Assembly: GCA_949519155.1 (NCBI GenBank) | Contig: CATIQU010000035.1 | Location: 62,001-126,000, forward strand | DNA length: 64,000 nt | Direction: 5' to 3' | Source of the DNA: Polaribacter sp. SA4-10 | Lineage (GTDB): Bacteria; Bacteroidota; Bacteroidia; Flavobacteriales; Flavobacteriaceae | Part shown: piece by piece, positions 35,472 to 44,687 of the stretch | How positions within the stretch are numbered: position 1 is the stretch's first letter | Layout: each line of letters starts with the position of its first letter | Program-made: the position numbers and the translations under genes | Notes under the pieces: generated by a model | Databases searched by the model: none | What the model was told of the DNA's origin: nothing | The model's input: only the letters and a program-made list of their open reading frames with translations

Positions 35472-37154
35472 TTATAATTTTTCGTTGATGATCGCCATCA
35501 TTTTAATCTCCAAACTGCATGTTTTTTGATAGATGCTTTCAGCTTTTGTTAAGATGTCTTTGGCAAACTCTCGGTCTTTAATATCCTTTGCATTGATCTT
35601 CACATTAAAATAAGCACCCGTAACGGCTGTTTTTGCACAAAGCACTCCAACACCCCCATCTGATAAGGAATTTTGAATACCGTGCTCCATCATGGCAAGC
35701 ATTACTTCAATAGAGCTGTATGCGGTTTCCATTACTTTATACGGAATTTCTGTTGCATATTTGGTCGCGTTCTCTATGGCTTCTTTTCGAATTTCAATTT
35801 CTTCTACATTTGTTTTTGGCAATCGAAATCCATCGATAATCTTATTAAAGGCATTGGTATCTTCATCTACTAAAAACAACAAGTCATTTTTATATTTTTG
35901 ACCTTTTACTGCCCAGTTTGAAAAAGATTCCCATTGTGCATCCCATCCTGCTTTGTGGGCAGAAAGATTGGCTACCATGGTACCTAATGAAATTCCTAAA
36001 ACACCAACATAGGCAGCAATACTTCCACCACCAGGTGCCATTGATTCAGAAGCTGTTTCTTCCGCAAAATCGGCAATGGTAAAATCGATTAGTTTTTTAG
36101 TTGCACCTGCATTCATCACATATTCAATAATTCTTTCTTGTGGATTGAAGGGTTTTAAATCATCTAACCCTAGTGACTTAATCGCTATTTTTACCTTTTC
36201 TTTTTCAGAAATACCTAACGAACGTTGTTGCATTTTTAAATAAAAATCGGCAGCATCTAGCATGGCTTGTAAAGGCACTAAACCTACCAGTTCTGAACCT
36301 GTAACGCGTAAACCACGATTGGTAGCAGATAAAGAGGTCTCATAAAATGCCTCGTGCATGGAGGTAATACTAATGTTTGTGAGGTTATAAGATATTTGTG
36401 CTACGCCATACTCTTCTATAAACCAACCAATTCCTTTAACGGCTTTTAGCTTTCCAGGAATTCTCTCTGGAACGCCATTTTCGTCCATTATTTTTTTACC
36501 GTCCACTAGCTTAGTGCGTCCGTTTTCTCGAATATCAAAAGCGATGGCATTGGCTCTTCTGGTAGATGTTGAATTTAAATTCACATTGTAGGCAATTAAA
36601 AAATCTCTTGCAGAAATGGCTGTTACCCCTGATTTTTGTACTTGAGTATTGTAGACTATTGGTCCAAAATCTGGTTTCCAATCTGGTTTTGAAAATTTCT
36701 CTTTCAAACCTTCATACTCTCCAGCACGAACGGTTGCTAGGTTTTTTCGATCTTCTGCTGTTGCAGCATTTTCATAAAAATAGCCTGAAATACCTAATTC
36801 TTCTCCAACGCGCTTCCCTAGCATGTGTGCATAGGTGGCTGTTTCTTCCATAGAAATGTTTGCAATGGGTACTAATGGACAAACATCGGTAGCACCAAAT
36901 CTTGGGTGTTCGCCAGTTTGTTTGCTCATATCGATCAGTTCAGCAGCTTTTTGTATCAATCGAAAAGCCGCTTCAATGACCTGTTTTGGTTCTCCAACAA
37001 AGGTAATTACCGTTCTATTGGTTGCCTTACCAGGATCAACATCTAATAGTTTTACACCAGATACTGTAGTTACTGTATTTGCGATGGCATGAATTTTTTT
37101 TAAATCACGCCCTTCACTAATGTTTGGTACGCATTCTATAAGTTGTTTTTTCAT
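35472..37154 (-). CDS. ftcD: Bifunctional glutamate formimidoyltransferase / formimidotetrahydrofolate cyclodeaminase
   Basis: 560 residues with the two enzymes fused, as in the animal FTCD protein. The transferase N-domain (1-180) includes CVPNISEGRD and GEHPRFGATDVCPLVP (catalytic His); its C-domain spans about 181-300. The cyclodeaminase helical domain (about 335-560) has ESMAPGGGSIAAYVG and LSDGGVGVLCAKTA. It moves the formimino group of histidine breakdown onto folate and deaminates it. No hutHUI genes are nearby. The GNAT gene is immediately downstream. Confidence 0.94.
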   Translation of the reverse strand: MKKQLIECVPNISEGRDLKKIHAIANTVTTVSGVKLLDVDPGKATNRTVITFVGEPKQVIEAAFRLIQKAAELIDMSKQTGEHPRFGATDVCPLVPIANISMEETATYAHMLGKRVGEELGISGYFYENAATAEDRKNLATVRAGEYEGLKEKFSKPDWKPDFGPIVYNTQVQKSGVTAISARDFLIAYNVNLNSTSTRRANAIAFDIRENGRTKLVDGKKIMDENGVPERIPGKLKAVKGIGWFIEEYGVAQISYNLTNISITSMHEAFYETSLSATNRGLRVTGSELVGLVPLQAMLDAADFYLKMQQRSLGISEKEKVKIAIKSLGLDDLKPFNPQERIIEYVMNAGATKKLIDFTIADFAEETASESMAPGGGSIAAYVGVLGISLGTMVANLSAHKAGWDAQWESFSNWAVKGQKYKNDLLFLVDEDTNAFNKIIDGFRLPKTNVEEIEIRKEAIENATKYATEIPYKVMETAYSSIEVMLAMMEHGIQNSLSDGGVGVLCAKTAVTGAYFNVKINAKDIKDREFAKDILTKAESIYQKTCSLEIKMMAIINEKL

Positions 37155-37215
37155 TTTTTATTGCTTTTATGTACTATGAAATAATAGGATATATCTAAGA
37201 AAAATAATGTTTTTC

Positions 37216-38400
37216 TTATTGATTTAAGGTTGAAAAGTAGCGTTGTAAAAAGACATACCTTATTATGAGAAATAACACAAACGGAAGGATTGCGAACGGA
37301 AATGACTGGATTCCAATAATCCAAAATAGGAGCATTAAAATTAACAATAGCGTTACAAATTTAAAGTAGGAAGAAAACCATTGTTTAGGCTTTTCATTTA
37401 AGAGTAAAAACGCCATTAGTAAGTTGGGGGCAAATGCCCATAAGAAATTAAAGTTATTTGGGGTTGTAGTATGGTCAGTGAAAAACCAAAGAAAGAGAAC
37501 GACAACTCCAATGATACCTGTAATAAATAAGATTAAAAAATCAAACCATTTTGTTCTTTTCGTTTCAGTATAATCTTTATAAGTGATTAAAAACCCTAAT
37601 AATGAAAGAAGTATAAAAACGAATAAAGGGCTTAAAAGTTGCGATTTGTAGGACTGTTTTTTATGTTTCAAAAGAAGATCTTCTCTTTTGACTAAATCTA
37701 CGATTTCTCCATTTTGAATGCGGGTTGCTATTCTGAATTTTTGAAATATATAGTTTGGCAAATACATGTATTGACTTTCTGTTGCTATTACATCTAATTT
37801 GTTCCCTAAGGCCAGGTTAATACCAAAACTACCCCAAGTGTTCCACGGGATCTCTTGTCGCATTAAAGCTCTTAAACTGTATTTTTTTTGAGGTTGATGA
37901 AGTTTTGTAAAGGTTACTTGATCGCCTAGGATGGTAGTAGTGATATCTCTTAGTTTTGTAGCGCAATTATTATAATAAGGGTCATACCAATAGTCACGAT
38001 TTTTTGGAGCGGCGTTATTTTCTAAATAGAGAAAGAATGCTTGTTTTTCTTGCTGACTTAAATTTAATACCTGTTGTTGTACATTTCTTTTTTGATAATT
38101 ATAGCTATTAATAAACTGATTAAAACGTTGTCTTCCTAGTTGATAATTTAGCTTCCCCTTAACAAAATTGGTATAAAAATTGGGGGCATTAAAATCAAAC
38201 ATTCCATAATTGTAAATAACGTCTAATTGTAAAACAGGGTCTTTAATTCGGATTGCTGCATGACCAAAAGCTTCAAAAAGTTCGCTTCCAGCGTCAGCGG
38301 TTACAATACTCACTTCGGAATAAACTGAAAGGTTTATTTGTGCATTTGAAACATTTAAAAAGGAGAGAAAGCAAAGAAGAAGGAAGTATTTTTTTTTCAT
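37216..38400 (-). CDS. Lnb N-terminal periplasmic domain (DUF4105) membrane protein
   Basis: 394 residues. Signal peptide (MKKKYFLLLCFLSFLNVSNAQ), then a periplasmic DUF4105 domain (about 25-235) with GSELFEAFGHAAIRIKDP and YNNCATKLRD, a His and Cys that could form a catalytic pair. Four or five membrane helices follow (about 255-390). The domain is shared with Lnb, a lipoprotein N-acyl transfer enzyme of Enterococcus/Bacillus; whether this protein has that activity is unproven. A PorV/PorQ-type gene ends 6 bp upstream. Confidence 0.85.
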   Translation of the reverse strand: MKKKYFLLLCFLSFLNVSNAQINLSVYSEVSIVTADAGSELFEAFGHAAIRIKDPVLQLDVIYNYGMFDFNAPNFYTNFVKGKLNYQLGRQRFNQFINSYNYQKRNVQQQVLNLSQQEKQAFFLYLENNAAPKNRDYWYDPYYNNCATKLRDITTTILGDQVTFTKLHQPQKKYSLRALMRQEIPWNTWGSFGINLALGNKLDVIATESQYMYLPNYIFQKFRIATRIQNGEIVDLVKREDLLLKHKKQSYKSQLLSPLFVFILLSLLGFLITYKDYTETKRTKWFDFLILFITGIIGVVVLFLWFFTDHTTTPNNFNFLWAFAPNLLMAFLLLNEKPKQWFSSYFKFVTLLLILMLLFWIIGIQSFPFAILPFVLFLIIRYVFLQRYFSTLNQ

Positions 38401-38406
38401 ATAAAT

Positions 38407-39510
38407 TTAAGGTCTAAAAAAACGATAATCAAAAGTAATGGAGAACACGTTTGAAAATAAAGCGTTTCCAACACTTCCAATATTTGTTAATGCATAATCT
38501 ACTTGAATTCCGTTGTATTTGAAGCCGACGCCAAAATTTGGTTGTAAAGACAATGATTTAGTGTTATCGAACTCGGTGATGTACTGAAAATTACCCACTC
38601 CGGCTCTTAAATAGATCAGCTCATCAAAATCTAATTGCAAGCCAACGGCAGGATCTATACTTACAATATCAGAAAAAATAAGGTCATTTGTTTTTGCCAA
38701 ACGCATATTTAAATCTACTTCAGAAAGTAAATGAAACAGTCGACCAATTTTGAAACGTTTGGCAACTCCAAATTGAATTTTTGGTTTTGTAACTTCTGTT
38801 GTTTCTGGTAATTCTTGATTTTGTCCAGGAATTGCATTTTTAATTTTATCAAATTCATCCTGATCGATACTCCAACTATTAAAAGTGGTTGTAATGTCTC
38901 TCACCATCAATCCAACATACCAATCATTTCTTTCAAATTGAAGGCCAGCGTCAAACCCAAAACCCCAAGAAGAAGCAAAATCGCCAATAATTCTTCGAAC
39001 CACTTTTGCATTTACGCCAAATTTCAATTCTTTAAAAATAAGGTTTCGAGCATACGCCATATTAAAAGCGTAATCTGCTGCAGAAAACAAACTGATATTA
39101 TTAAAATCGATGTTTCCTTGATTGTCAATTAATTCAGTTGTGTTTAAAATATCATCAACACCAAAACGGATTATTGAAAAAGCAAGAGCACTTTCTTTGT
39201 CTATGGGCATTGCAAATGCAGCATAATTATAATTTGCAATTCCTGCAAAATAAGAAGCATGCATGATGGAACCTTGATAATCATCAATACCAACGAGTCC
39301 GGCTGGGTTCCAGTAGATTGAGTTTACGTTATTGCTCGTTGCAACAACGGCTTTACTCATTCCCAAAGCAGCAGCATCTACACCAATATTTAAAAACTCG
39401 TTAGAATAATTCCGAAATGCTTGCGCATTAATGAACTGAGGGAAAACCAATAAAAGAAAAAAAACAATTTTAAGTTTCAAAAGGCTTGTTTTAAGAATAA
39501 CAAATATCAA
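38407..39510 (-). CDS. PorV/PorQ family outer-membrane protein
   Basis: 367 residues. Signal peptide (LKIVFFLLLVFPQFINAQAF), then the family opening FLNIGVDAAALGMSKAVVATSNNVNSIYWNPAGL trimmed here to its core GVDAAALGMSKA and NSIYWNPAGL. The remainder is beta-barrel of the FadL/PorV type, ending VFSITFDYRFFRP. PorV/PorQ members serve type IX secretion, but the wider family also includes proteins of unknown role. An earlier part of the N-terminus before LKIVFF may be over-extended. It forms a pair with the Lnb-domain gene. Confidence 0.87.
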   Translation of the reverse strand: MIFVILKTSLLKLKIVFFLLLVFPQFINAQAFRNYSNEFLNIGVDAAALGMSKAVVATSNNVNSIYWNPAGLVGIDDYQGSIMHASYFAGIANYNYAAFAMPIDKESALAFSIIRFGVDDILNTTELIDNQGNIDFNNISLFSAADYAFNMAYARNLIFKELKFGVNAKVVRRIIGDFASSWGFGFDAGLQFERNDWYVGLMVRDITTTFNSWSIDQDEFDKIKNAIPGQNQELPETTEVTKPKIQFGVAKRFKIGRLFHLLSEVDLNMRLAKTNDLIFSDIVSIDPAVGLQLDFDELIYLRAGVGNFQYITEFDNTKSLSLQPNFGVGFKYNGIQVDYALTNIGSVGNALFSNVFSITFDYRFFRP

Positions 39511-39556
39511 TATATATATTTAAAATAACAGTTCTTTAAAGCAGATATTGTGTTTA

Positions 39557-40525
39557 TTATATATTCTGTTTGATAAAATTGAGCATTCTATTTTCCAACC
39601 ATCTATTTTGATGAACGAGAAAGGAGGATATAAAACCTACATGTCCACCATAATTTGTGATTTCTAAATAGAATTTTTTAGAAGCCTTTGCTTCTTTTAT
39701 AGGGTAACAAGCTTCTGCTAAAAAAGGATCATCTTCTGAGGTAATTAATAATGTAGGGGTTTCAATGTATTGTAAATAAGGTTTTGAACTCGCTTTTTCC
39801 CAATAATCTTCTGGTTCAGAAAACCCAAAAACAGGTGCGGTATACAATGCATCAAATTCTCTAAATGTTTTTGCTTTAAAAAGCTGGTCTTTATTAAGAG
39901 GGAATTCTGGAAATTTATGTGCTTTTTCTAAAATTTTTAAACGCAATGTTTTTAGAAATGCTTCCATATAAACTTTATTCTTTAAGGAACTCATCGCAGT
40001 ACCAGAGGAAGCTAAATCTATAGGCACAGAGACGGCAATGGCACATTTTATCTTTGAAGATTGTGTTTTTGCAAATTCCCCCATATATTTTAAGGTTAAA
40101 TTCCCGCCTAAACTATAACCAATAAGTACGATATTATCGTATTCATAATTGACTAACAGATGGTTTACGACAAAATGTACATCATCTGTTTTGCCTGAAT
40201 GATAGGATTGTAAGAGTAAATTATCTTCCCCAGAACAGCTTCTGAGATTAAAAGAAACCGCATCAATACCTTCTGTGTTTAGCTCATTTGTGGCGGCTAG
40301 CATGTATTTCGATTGTGAACTTCCCTCCAACCCATGTATTAAAATTGTCAACGTCTTAGAACCTACCAATGAAAAGTCTAAATCGATGAAATCTTGATCC
40401 CAAGTGGTAATTCTTTTTCGAGTGTATGTAACTGTTTCCTTTGTGAACAAAGCACGGTAAATGGTGTTGAAATGCGAATTCCGAAATGGTAAAGTAGGAG
40501 AGAAGGTTGATTTTAATAATGGCAT
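39557..40525 (-). CDS. YheT-family alpha/beta hydrolase
   Basis: 322 residues. Oxyanion motif LIHGLEGSSQSKYML, nucleophile elbow GYSLGGNLTLKYMGE (Ser in GYSLG), acid in TSEDDPFLAEACYP and His in NYGGHVGFI, the full YheT/ABHD1-3 set. The substrate is probably a lipid ester, by analogy with eukaryotic relatives. Divergent from pssA. Confidence 0.9.
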   Translation of the reverse strand: MPLLKSTFSPTLPFRNSHFNTIYRALFTKETVTYTRKRITTWDQDFIDLDFSLVGSKTLTILIHGLEGSSQSKYMLAATNELNTEGIDAVSFNLRSCSGEDNLLLQSYHSGKTDDVHFVVNHLLVNYEYDNIVLIGYSLGGNLTLKYMGEFAKTQSSKIKCAIAVSVPIDLASSGTAMSSLKNKVYMEAFLKTLRLKILEKAHKFPEFPLNKDQLFKAKTFREFDALYTAPVFGFSEPEDYWEKASSKPYLQYIETPTLLITSEDDPFLAEACYPIKEAKASKKFYLEITNYGGHVGFISSFLVHQNRWLENRMLNFIKQNI

Positions 40526-40614
40526 AATTTTTTTATAATAGCAATCGTTTACAAATATGACAAAAAAAGCGCAATTGTCAAAACACTCAAAATAGATTTA
40601 CTATTTTAGCCTTT

Positions 40615-40622
40615 TAAATTTG
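40615..40622 (+). promoter_or_regulatory. -7 box (TAAATTTG) of pssA
   Basis: TAnnTTTG match whose end coincides with a TTG that would otherwise be taken as a start. This argues that translation begins downstream, at ATG 40635. Confidence 0.45.
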
Positions 40623-40634
40623 ATGATGCTCTCT

Positions 40635-41390
40635 ATGAAAAAACACATTCCCAATTTAATAACCTTAGGCAATCTTTTTTGTGGAACTATAGCAACCATT
40701 TTTGCAGTACAAAGTGAATTTAAGTCTGCAGCACTTTTTGTTGTGCTAGGAATTGTTCTTGATTTTTTCGATGGATTTGCAGCACGTTTACTAAAAGTAT
40801 CGGGAGAACTAGGAAAACAATTGGATTCTCTGGCGGATATGGTGACCAGTGGTGTTGTCCCCGGGATTATTATGTATCATTTGCTAAACTCTTCTGAAAT
40901 TATAGAGATGAAGAGCTCTACGAATAATGAAGCTATTTGGGAGTTAATTTCAGTAGATACTGGATTTATAAAGTTTTTAGGCTTATTATTAACTTTAGGC
41001 GCTTGTTATCGATTGGCTAAGTTTAATATAGACACGAGACAGTCTGATTCTTTTATCGGTTTACCAACGCCTGCAATGAGTTTGTTCATCATTTCTTTAC
41101 CGCTAATTCAAGAATACACAACTTTTGAATTTATACAGCATTTAATTTCTAATTATTATTTTTTAATTGTTATAACGCTTCTTTTAACATATTTAATGAA
41201 TGCTGAATTGCCTTTGTTTTCGTTGAAGTTCAAGAATTATAATTTCAAGAATAATGTGATGAAGTACTTTTTTTTAATTACTTCTTTAGTATTGTTGCTT
41301 ACCCTTAAATATACTGCAGTTCCAGTGATAATCCTTTTTTATGTAGTACTTTCATTGATTAGTAATTATAGAAAAAAAACAACTGTTTAG
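40635..41390 (+). CDS. pssA: CDP-diacylglycerol-serine O-phosphatidyltransferase
   Basis: 251 residues from ATG 40635 (MKKHIPNLITLGNLFCG). The CDP-alcohol phosphotransferase motif D-(x)2-D-G-x2-A-R-(x)8-G-(x)3-D-(x)3-D is present as DFFDGFAARLLKVSGELGKQ then LDSLADM. Six or more membrane helices. It makes phosphatidylserine, the precursor of phosphatidylethanolamine. In-frame TTG/ATG codons at 40620-40626 overlap a -7 box and are less likely starts. Confidence 0.88.
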   Translation: MKKHIPNLITLGNLFCGTIATIFAVQSEFKSAALFVVLGIVLDFFDGFAARLLKVSGELGKQLDSLADMVTSGVVPGIIMYHLLNSSEIIEMKSSTNNEAIWELISVDTGFIKFLGLLLTLGACYRLAKFNIDTRQSDSFIGLPTPAMSLFIISLPLIQEYTTFEFIQHLISNYYFLIVITLLLTYLMNAELPLFSLKFKNYNFKNNVMKYFFLITSLVLLLTLKYTAVPVIILFYVVLSLISNYRKKTTV

Positions 41391-41626
41391 ATCAATTAGA
41401 AGTCTTATTGGTGCTTAAGTTTTATAGTGAATCACGTAATTTTATTAGAGATTTTGGTTTTTTAGACACGGTTCTTTCCGAGGGAATGACCAATTTTGGA
41501 TTGCCAAAAATTTAGAGTTTTAAATACTCGAAATTAAAAACAGCTAAGATTATTGAAAACAATTGGGGAAAGGTTTTTTTGAACGCTACCTATCTTGTAT
41601 TCTATAGTACTTTAGTAATTTAACGA
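41391..41626. other. Gene-free gap between pssA and lptB
   Basis: 236 bp without a convincing ORF, RNA or hairpin. The frames are closed by frequent stops; I see nothing in it. Confidence 0.6.
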
Positions 41627-42364
41627 CTATATAAACTTTTTCTTTTTTAGTTCAAAATCATTTCCTAGGTATACTTTACGAACCATTTCGTCTGCGGCTA
41701 ACTCTTCTGGAGTTCCCTCTTTTAAAATGCTTCCATTGTACATTAAATAGGTTCTGTCAGTAATGGCTAAAGTAGCTTGTACATCATGATCGGTAATTAA
41801 AATACCAATGTTCTTGTTTTTTAGTTGCGCAACAATACTTTGAATGTCTTCAACAGCAATAGGGTCTACACCTGCAAAAGGTTCGTCCAATAAGATGAAC
41901 TTAGGATCTGAAGCCAAACAGCGTGCAATTTCTGTTCTTCGTCTTTCTCCACCAGATAATAAATCGCCACGATTTTTACGAACGTGCCCAATATTAAACT
42001 CTTCAATTAGAGACTCAAGTTTGTTTTTTTGTGCTTTTTTAGACAAGCCCGTAAATTGTAAAACAGCCATAATATTTTCTTCTACCGACAATTTTCTGAA
42101 AATAGAGGCTTCTTGTGCCAAATAGCCAATCCCTTTTTGCGCCCTTTGGTACATGGCGTCATTGGTGATTTCTTCATCATTTAAGAAAATCTGACCTAAA
42201 TTTGGTTTGACCATTCCAACAATCATATAAAAGGAGGTTGTTTTTCCGGCGCCATTTGGTCCTAAAAGTCCTATAATTTCTCCTTGCTTTACTTCCAAAG
42301 AAATACCTTGTACTACTTTTCTTTTTCCGTAAATTTTCTGGATATTATTGGCTTTTAAAATCAT
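41627..42364 (-). CDS. lptB: LPS export ABC transporter ATP-binding protein LptB
   Basis: 245 residues. Walker A GPNGAGKTT (35-43), signature LLSGGERRRTEIARCLA, Walker B FILLDEPFAGVDPIA; the GGERRR signature and EEFNIGHVRK are LptB hallmarks. With LptF/G it extracts lipopolysaccharide from the inner membrane. Last of a four-gene cluster kdsD-tatC-CMD-lptB on the minus strand. No sign of lptF/G here. Confidence 0.94.
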   Translation of the reverse strand: MILKANNIQKIYGKRKVVQGISLEVKQGEIIGLLGPNGAGKTTSFYMIVGMVKPNLGQIFLNDEEITNDAMYQRAQKGIGYLAQEASIFRKLSVEENIMAVLQFTGLSKKAQKNKLESLIEEFNIGHVRKNRGDLLSGGERRRTEIARCLASDPKFILLDEPFAGVDPIAVEDIQSIVAQLKNKNIGILITDHDVQATLAITDRTYLMYNGSILKEGTPEELAADEMVRKVYLGNDFELKKKKFI

Positions 42365-42407
42365 ATTTCAAATATAGTAAAACTGGTTGTAGGAAATCTT
42401 AAAGTAA

Positions 42408-42782
42408 TTATAAAGTATTTTCTTCAAGAAGTTCCCAATATTCAACGGCACGTCTTAAGTGTGGAATTACAATAGTACCACCCACTAAAGTAGCAATCGA
42501 CATGGTTTCCATCATCTCTTCCTTATTGACACCATTTTTCATGGCAGACTCTAAATGATATTGCACACAATCATCACAACGTAAAACTGCTGAGGCAACT
42601 AAGCCTAGTAATTCTTTCGTTTTGGTTGGCAGTTGCCCTTCTTTAAAGGTGTTGGTGTCTAAATTAAATATTCTTTTGATAACTTTGTTATCACCACTGA
42701 GTATTTTATCGTTCATTTTCTGACGATAGTCATTGAACTCTTGAACTTTATTTGGCATTTTTTTGTTGTCTTTTGATGACAA
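42408..42782 (-). CDS. Carboxymuconolactone decarboxylase family (AhpD-like) protein
   Basis: 124 residues. The redox motif CDDCVQYH (Cys69, Cys72, His76) is the AhpD-type C-x-x-C-x3-H. KTKELLGLVASAVLR before it and ATLVGGTIVIPHLRRA after it are family-conserved. Alkylhydroperoxidase-like redox activity is likely; true lactone decarboxylation is not. Its start overlaps the end of tatC by 35 bp. Confidence 0.9.
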   Translation of the reverse strand: MSSKDNKKMPNKVQEFNDYRQKMNDKILSGDNKVIKRIFNLDTNTFKEGQLPTKTKELLGLVASAVLRCDDCVQYHLESAMKNGVNKEEMMETMSIATLVGGTIVIPHLRRAVEYWELLEENTL

Positions 42783-43560
42783 TTGCAGCTACTTTTATAC
42801 TAATTTCATATAAAATTAAAACTGGAATTGATACAATTATTTGACTCGCGACGTCTGGGGGGGTTATAATTGCTGCTATTATAAGTACAAAAACAAGCGC
42901 GTGTTTTCTGTATTTCTTTAAAAAAGCAGGGGTTATTATTCCTATTTTAGCTAAAAAATAAATGATTATGGGAAGTTCAAAAAGCATAGAAACACCAAGA
43001 ATCATGTTGGTAACTAACCCAATATGAGATTCTAAGGTGAAATTATTTTGAATAGCGTCTGTAATCTGATAATTATACAGGAAATTAATAGAAATTGGGG
43101 CTATTACATAAAAGCTAAACGCAACTCCCAAAAAGAAAAGGAGGGAAGCAATAGAAATAAACCCTCTAGATTGTCGTCTTTCGCTTTTGTGTAATCCGGG
43201 TGAAATAAATTTCCAGAATTCTAGTAAAATATACGGAAACGCAACAATAATTCCTAAAACAAATGAAGTCCAAATGGAGTTCATTAACTGAGAAGTTACT
43301 TTGATACTTTGTAGTTTTTTATCTGCAAAACTAATATTACAAAAATCACTTTCAAAACCAAAAAAAGTGAAAAAATCACAAAAGAGTTGATAGGTGATGA
43401 AGTCTGATTGAATATGTGCTAACAAAAAATTGTTATAGACTTCTTCCGCAAAAGCAAAAAAAACAATTCCTAACACAAATATAGCGGCAGCACTTCGAAC
43501 CAAGTGCCATCTTAGTTCTTCTAAATGCGATAAAAACGACATTTCTTTTTGCGCCCCCAT
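42748..43560 (-). CDS. tatC: Sec-independent protein translocase TatC
   Basis: 270 residues with six membrane helices. The N-terminal SFLSHLEELRWHLVRS is the invariant TatC cytoplasmic motif. The periplasmic loop is long and contains two Cys (CDFFTFFGFESDFC). TatC recognises twin-arginine signals; at least one Tat substrate (the epimerase lipoprotein at 53.2-54.4 kb) lies in this window. It starts directly at the kdsD stop. Confidence 0.95.
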   Translation of the reverse strand: MGAQKEMSFLSHLEELRWHLVRSAAAIFVLGIVFFAFAEEVYNNFLLAHIQSDFITYQLFCDFFTFFGFESDFCNISFADKKLQSIKVTSQLMNSIWTSFVLGIIVAFPYILLEFWKFISPGLHKSERRQSRGFISIASLLFFLGVAFSFYVIAPISINFLYNYQITDAIQNNFTLESHIGLVTNMILGVSMLFELPIIIYFLAKIGIITPAFLKKYRKHALVFVLIIAAIITPPDVASQIIVSIPVLILYEISIKVAAIVIKRQQKNAK

Positions 43561-44531
43561 TAAAAAATACCTTCTTTTATTAAATCGTGTAAATGTACAA
43601 CACCTATGTATTTATTTGCAGTATCAGTTACTAAAATTTGTGTAATATTATTGTTTTCTAATCTTTCTAAAGCTTCAACAGCCATTGCATCATCTAGAAT
43701 TTTTTTTGGGTTTTTACCCATTATATCCCTAGCAGTAAAGTCGTCAATTTTAGTTGTTTTACTCAACATTCTTCGAATGTCACCGTCAGTAATAATTCCA
43801 ACGATTGCATTCTGTGCATTTAGTACAGCAGTAACTCCTAATCTTTTTTCGGAAATCTCTACAATTACTTTTGCAATACTATCGTTTTCTAAAACTTTTG
43901 GAACTTGATTGTTTTTAATCAAATCGGATACTTTTAGATACAATTGTTTTCCCAAAGCTCCACCCGGGTGGTATTTTGCAAAATCTTTACTACTAAAATT
44001 GTTTAGTTTCAACAAACAAACTGCGATGGCATCTCCCATAACAAGCTGTGCGGTTGTACTGGTTGTTGGTGCTAGGTTATTAGGACATGCTTCCTTTTCT
44101 ACAAAAGTATTTAAAGGGAAATCTGCATTTTTACCTAAAAATGAATCGATATTTCCTGTGATTGCCACAATTTTATTGCCATAATTTTTAATCAATGGAA
44201 CTAAAACTTTTATCTCAGGAGTGTTTCCACTTTTCGAAATACAAATGACAACATCGTCTTTTTGAACATTTCCTAAATCTCCATGAATTGCATCTGCGGC
44301 ATGCATAAAAATAGCAGGGGTTCCTGTCGAATTTAAAGTGGCTACAATTTTATTTGCAATGTTGGCACTTTTACCAATACCCGTTACAATGACCCGACCT
44401 TTGGATGCAAGTATAAAGGTAATGGCATTTGCAAAGTTGTCATCCAATAAGTTTGCAAGATTTGCAATCGCATTGCTTTCAATTAGAATCGTTTCTTTTG
44501 CTGTATTAATTATTGAATTGTTATTTTTCAA
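43560..44531 (-). CDS. kdsD: Arabinose-5-phosphate isomerase (KpsF/GutQ/KdsD family)
   Basis: 323 residues. The SIS sugar isomerase domain (about 25-180) includes GIGKSANIANKIVATLNSTGTP and HAADAIHGDLG; the two CBS domains cover about 205-320. It converts ribulose-5-phosphate to arabinose-5-phosphate, the first step of Kdo synthesis for lipopolysaccharide. kdsC is at 13.4 kb and lptB lies downstream in the same cluster. Confidence 0.93.
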   Translation of the reverse strand: MKNNNSIINTAKETILIESNAIANLANLLDDNFANAITFILASKGRVIVTGIGKSANIANKIVATLNSTGTPAIFMHAADAIHGDLGNVQKDDVVICISKSGNTPEIKVLVPLIKNYGNKIVAITGNIDSFLGKNADFPLNTFVEKEACPNNLAPTTSTTAQLVMGDAIAVCLLKLNNFSSKDFAKYHPGGALGKQLYLKVSDLIKNNQVPKVLENDSIAKVIVEISEKRLGVTAVLNAQNAIVGIITDGDIRRMLSKTTKIDDFTARDIMGKNPKKILDDAMAVEALERLENNNITQILVTDTANKYIGVVHLHDLIKEGIF

Positions 44532-44677
44532 GCTTTATGGTTTTATCATAATAAAAAAAGTTATATCTTTAAATTATTATTATTAGCAAAATTACTACAA
44601 ATAAGTATAGCACTGAAATAAATGCATTTGCATTCTTAAAAAAAGTTTTAATTTTAGCATTAATTACACACACATAA

Positions 44678-44687
44678 CCCCCCCCCC
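44678..44687 (+). promoter_or_regulatory. Poly-C tract (C10) directly before the recQ ATG
   Basis: Ten consecutive C immediately precede the ATG at 44688 in a strongly AT-rich region. Such tracts change length by slippage. Here a change would alter the leader and not the reading frame. Confidence 0.9.

Noticed and set aside
41391-41626. Remnant gene between pssA and lptB
   Set aside because: Stops in all frames and no recognisable protein similarity.
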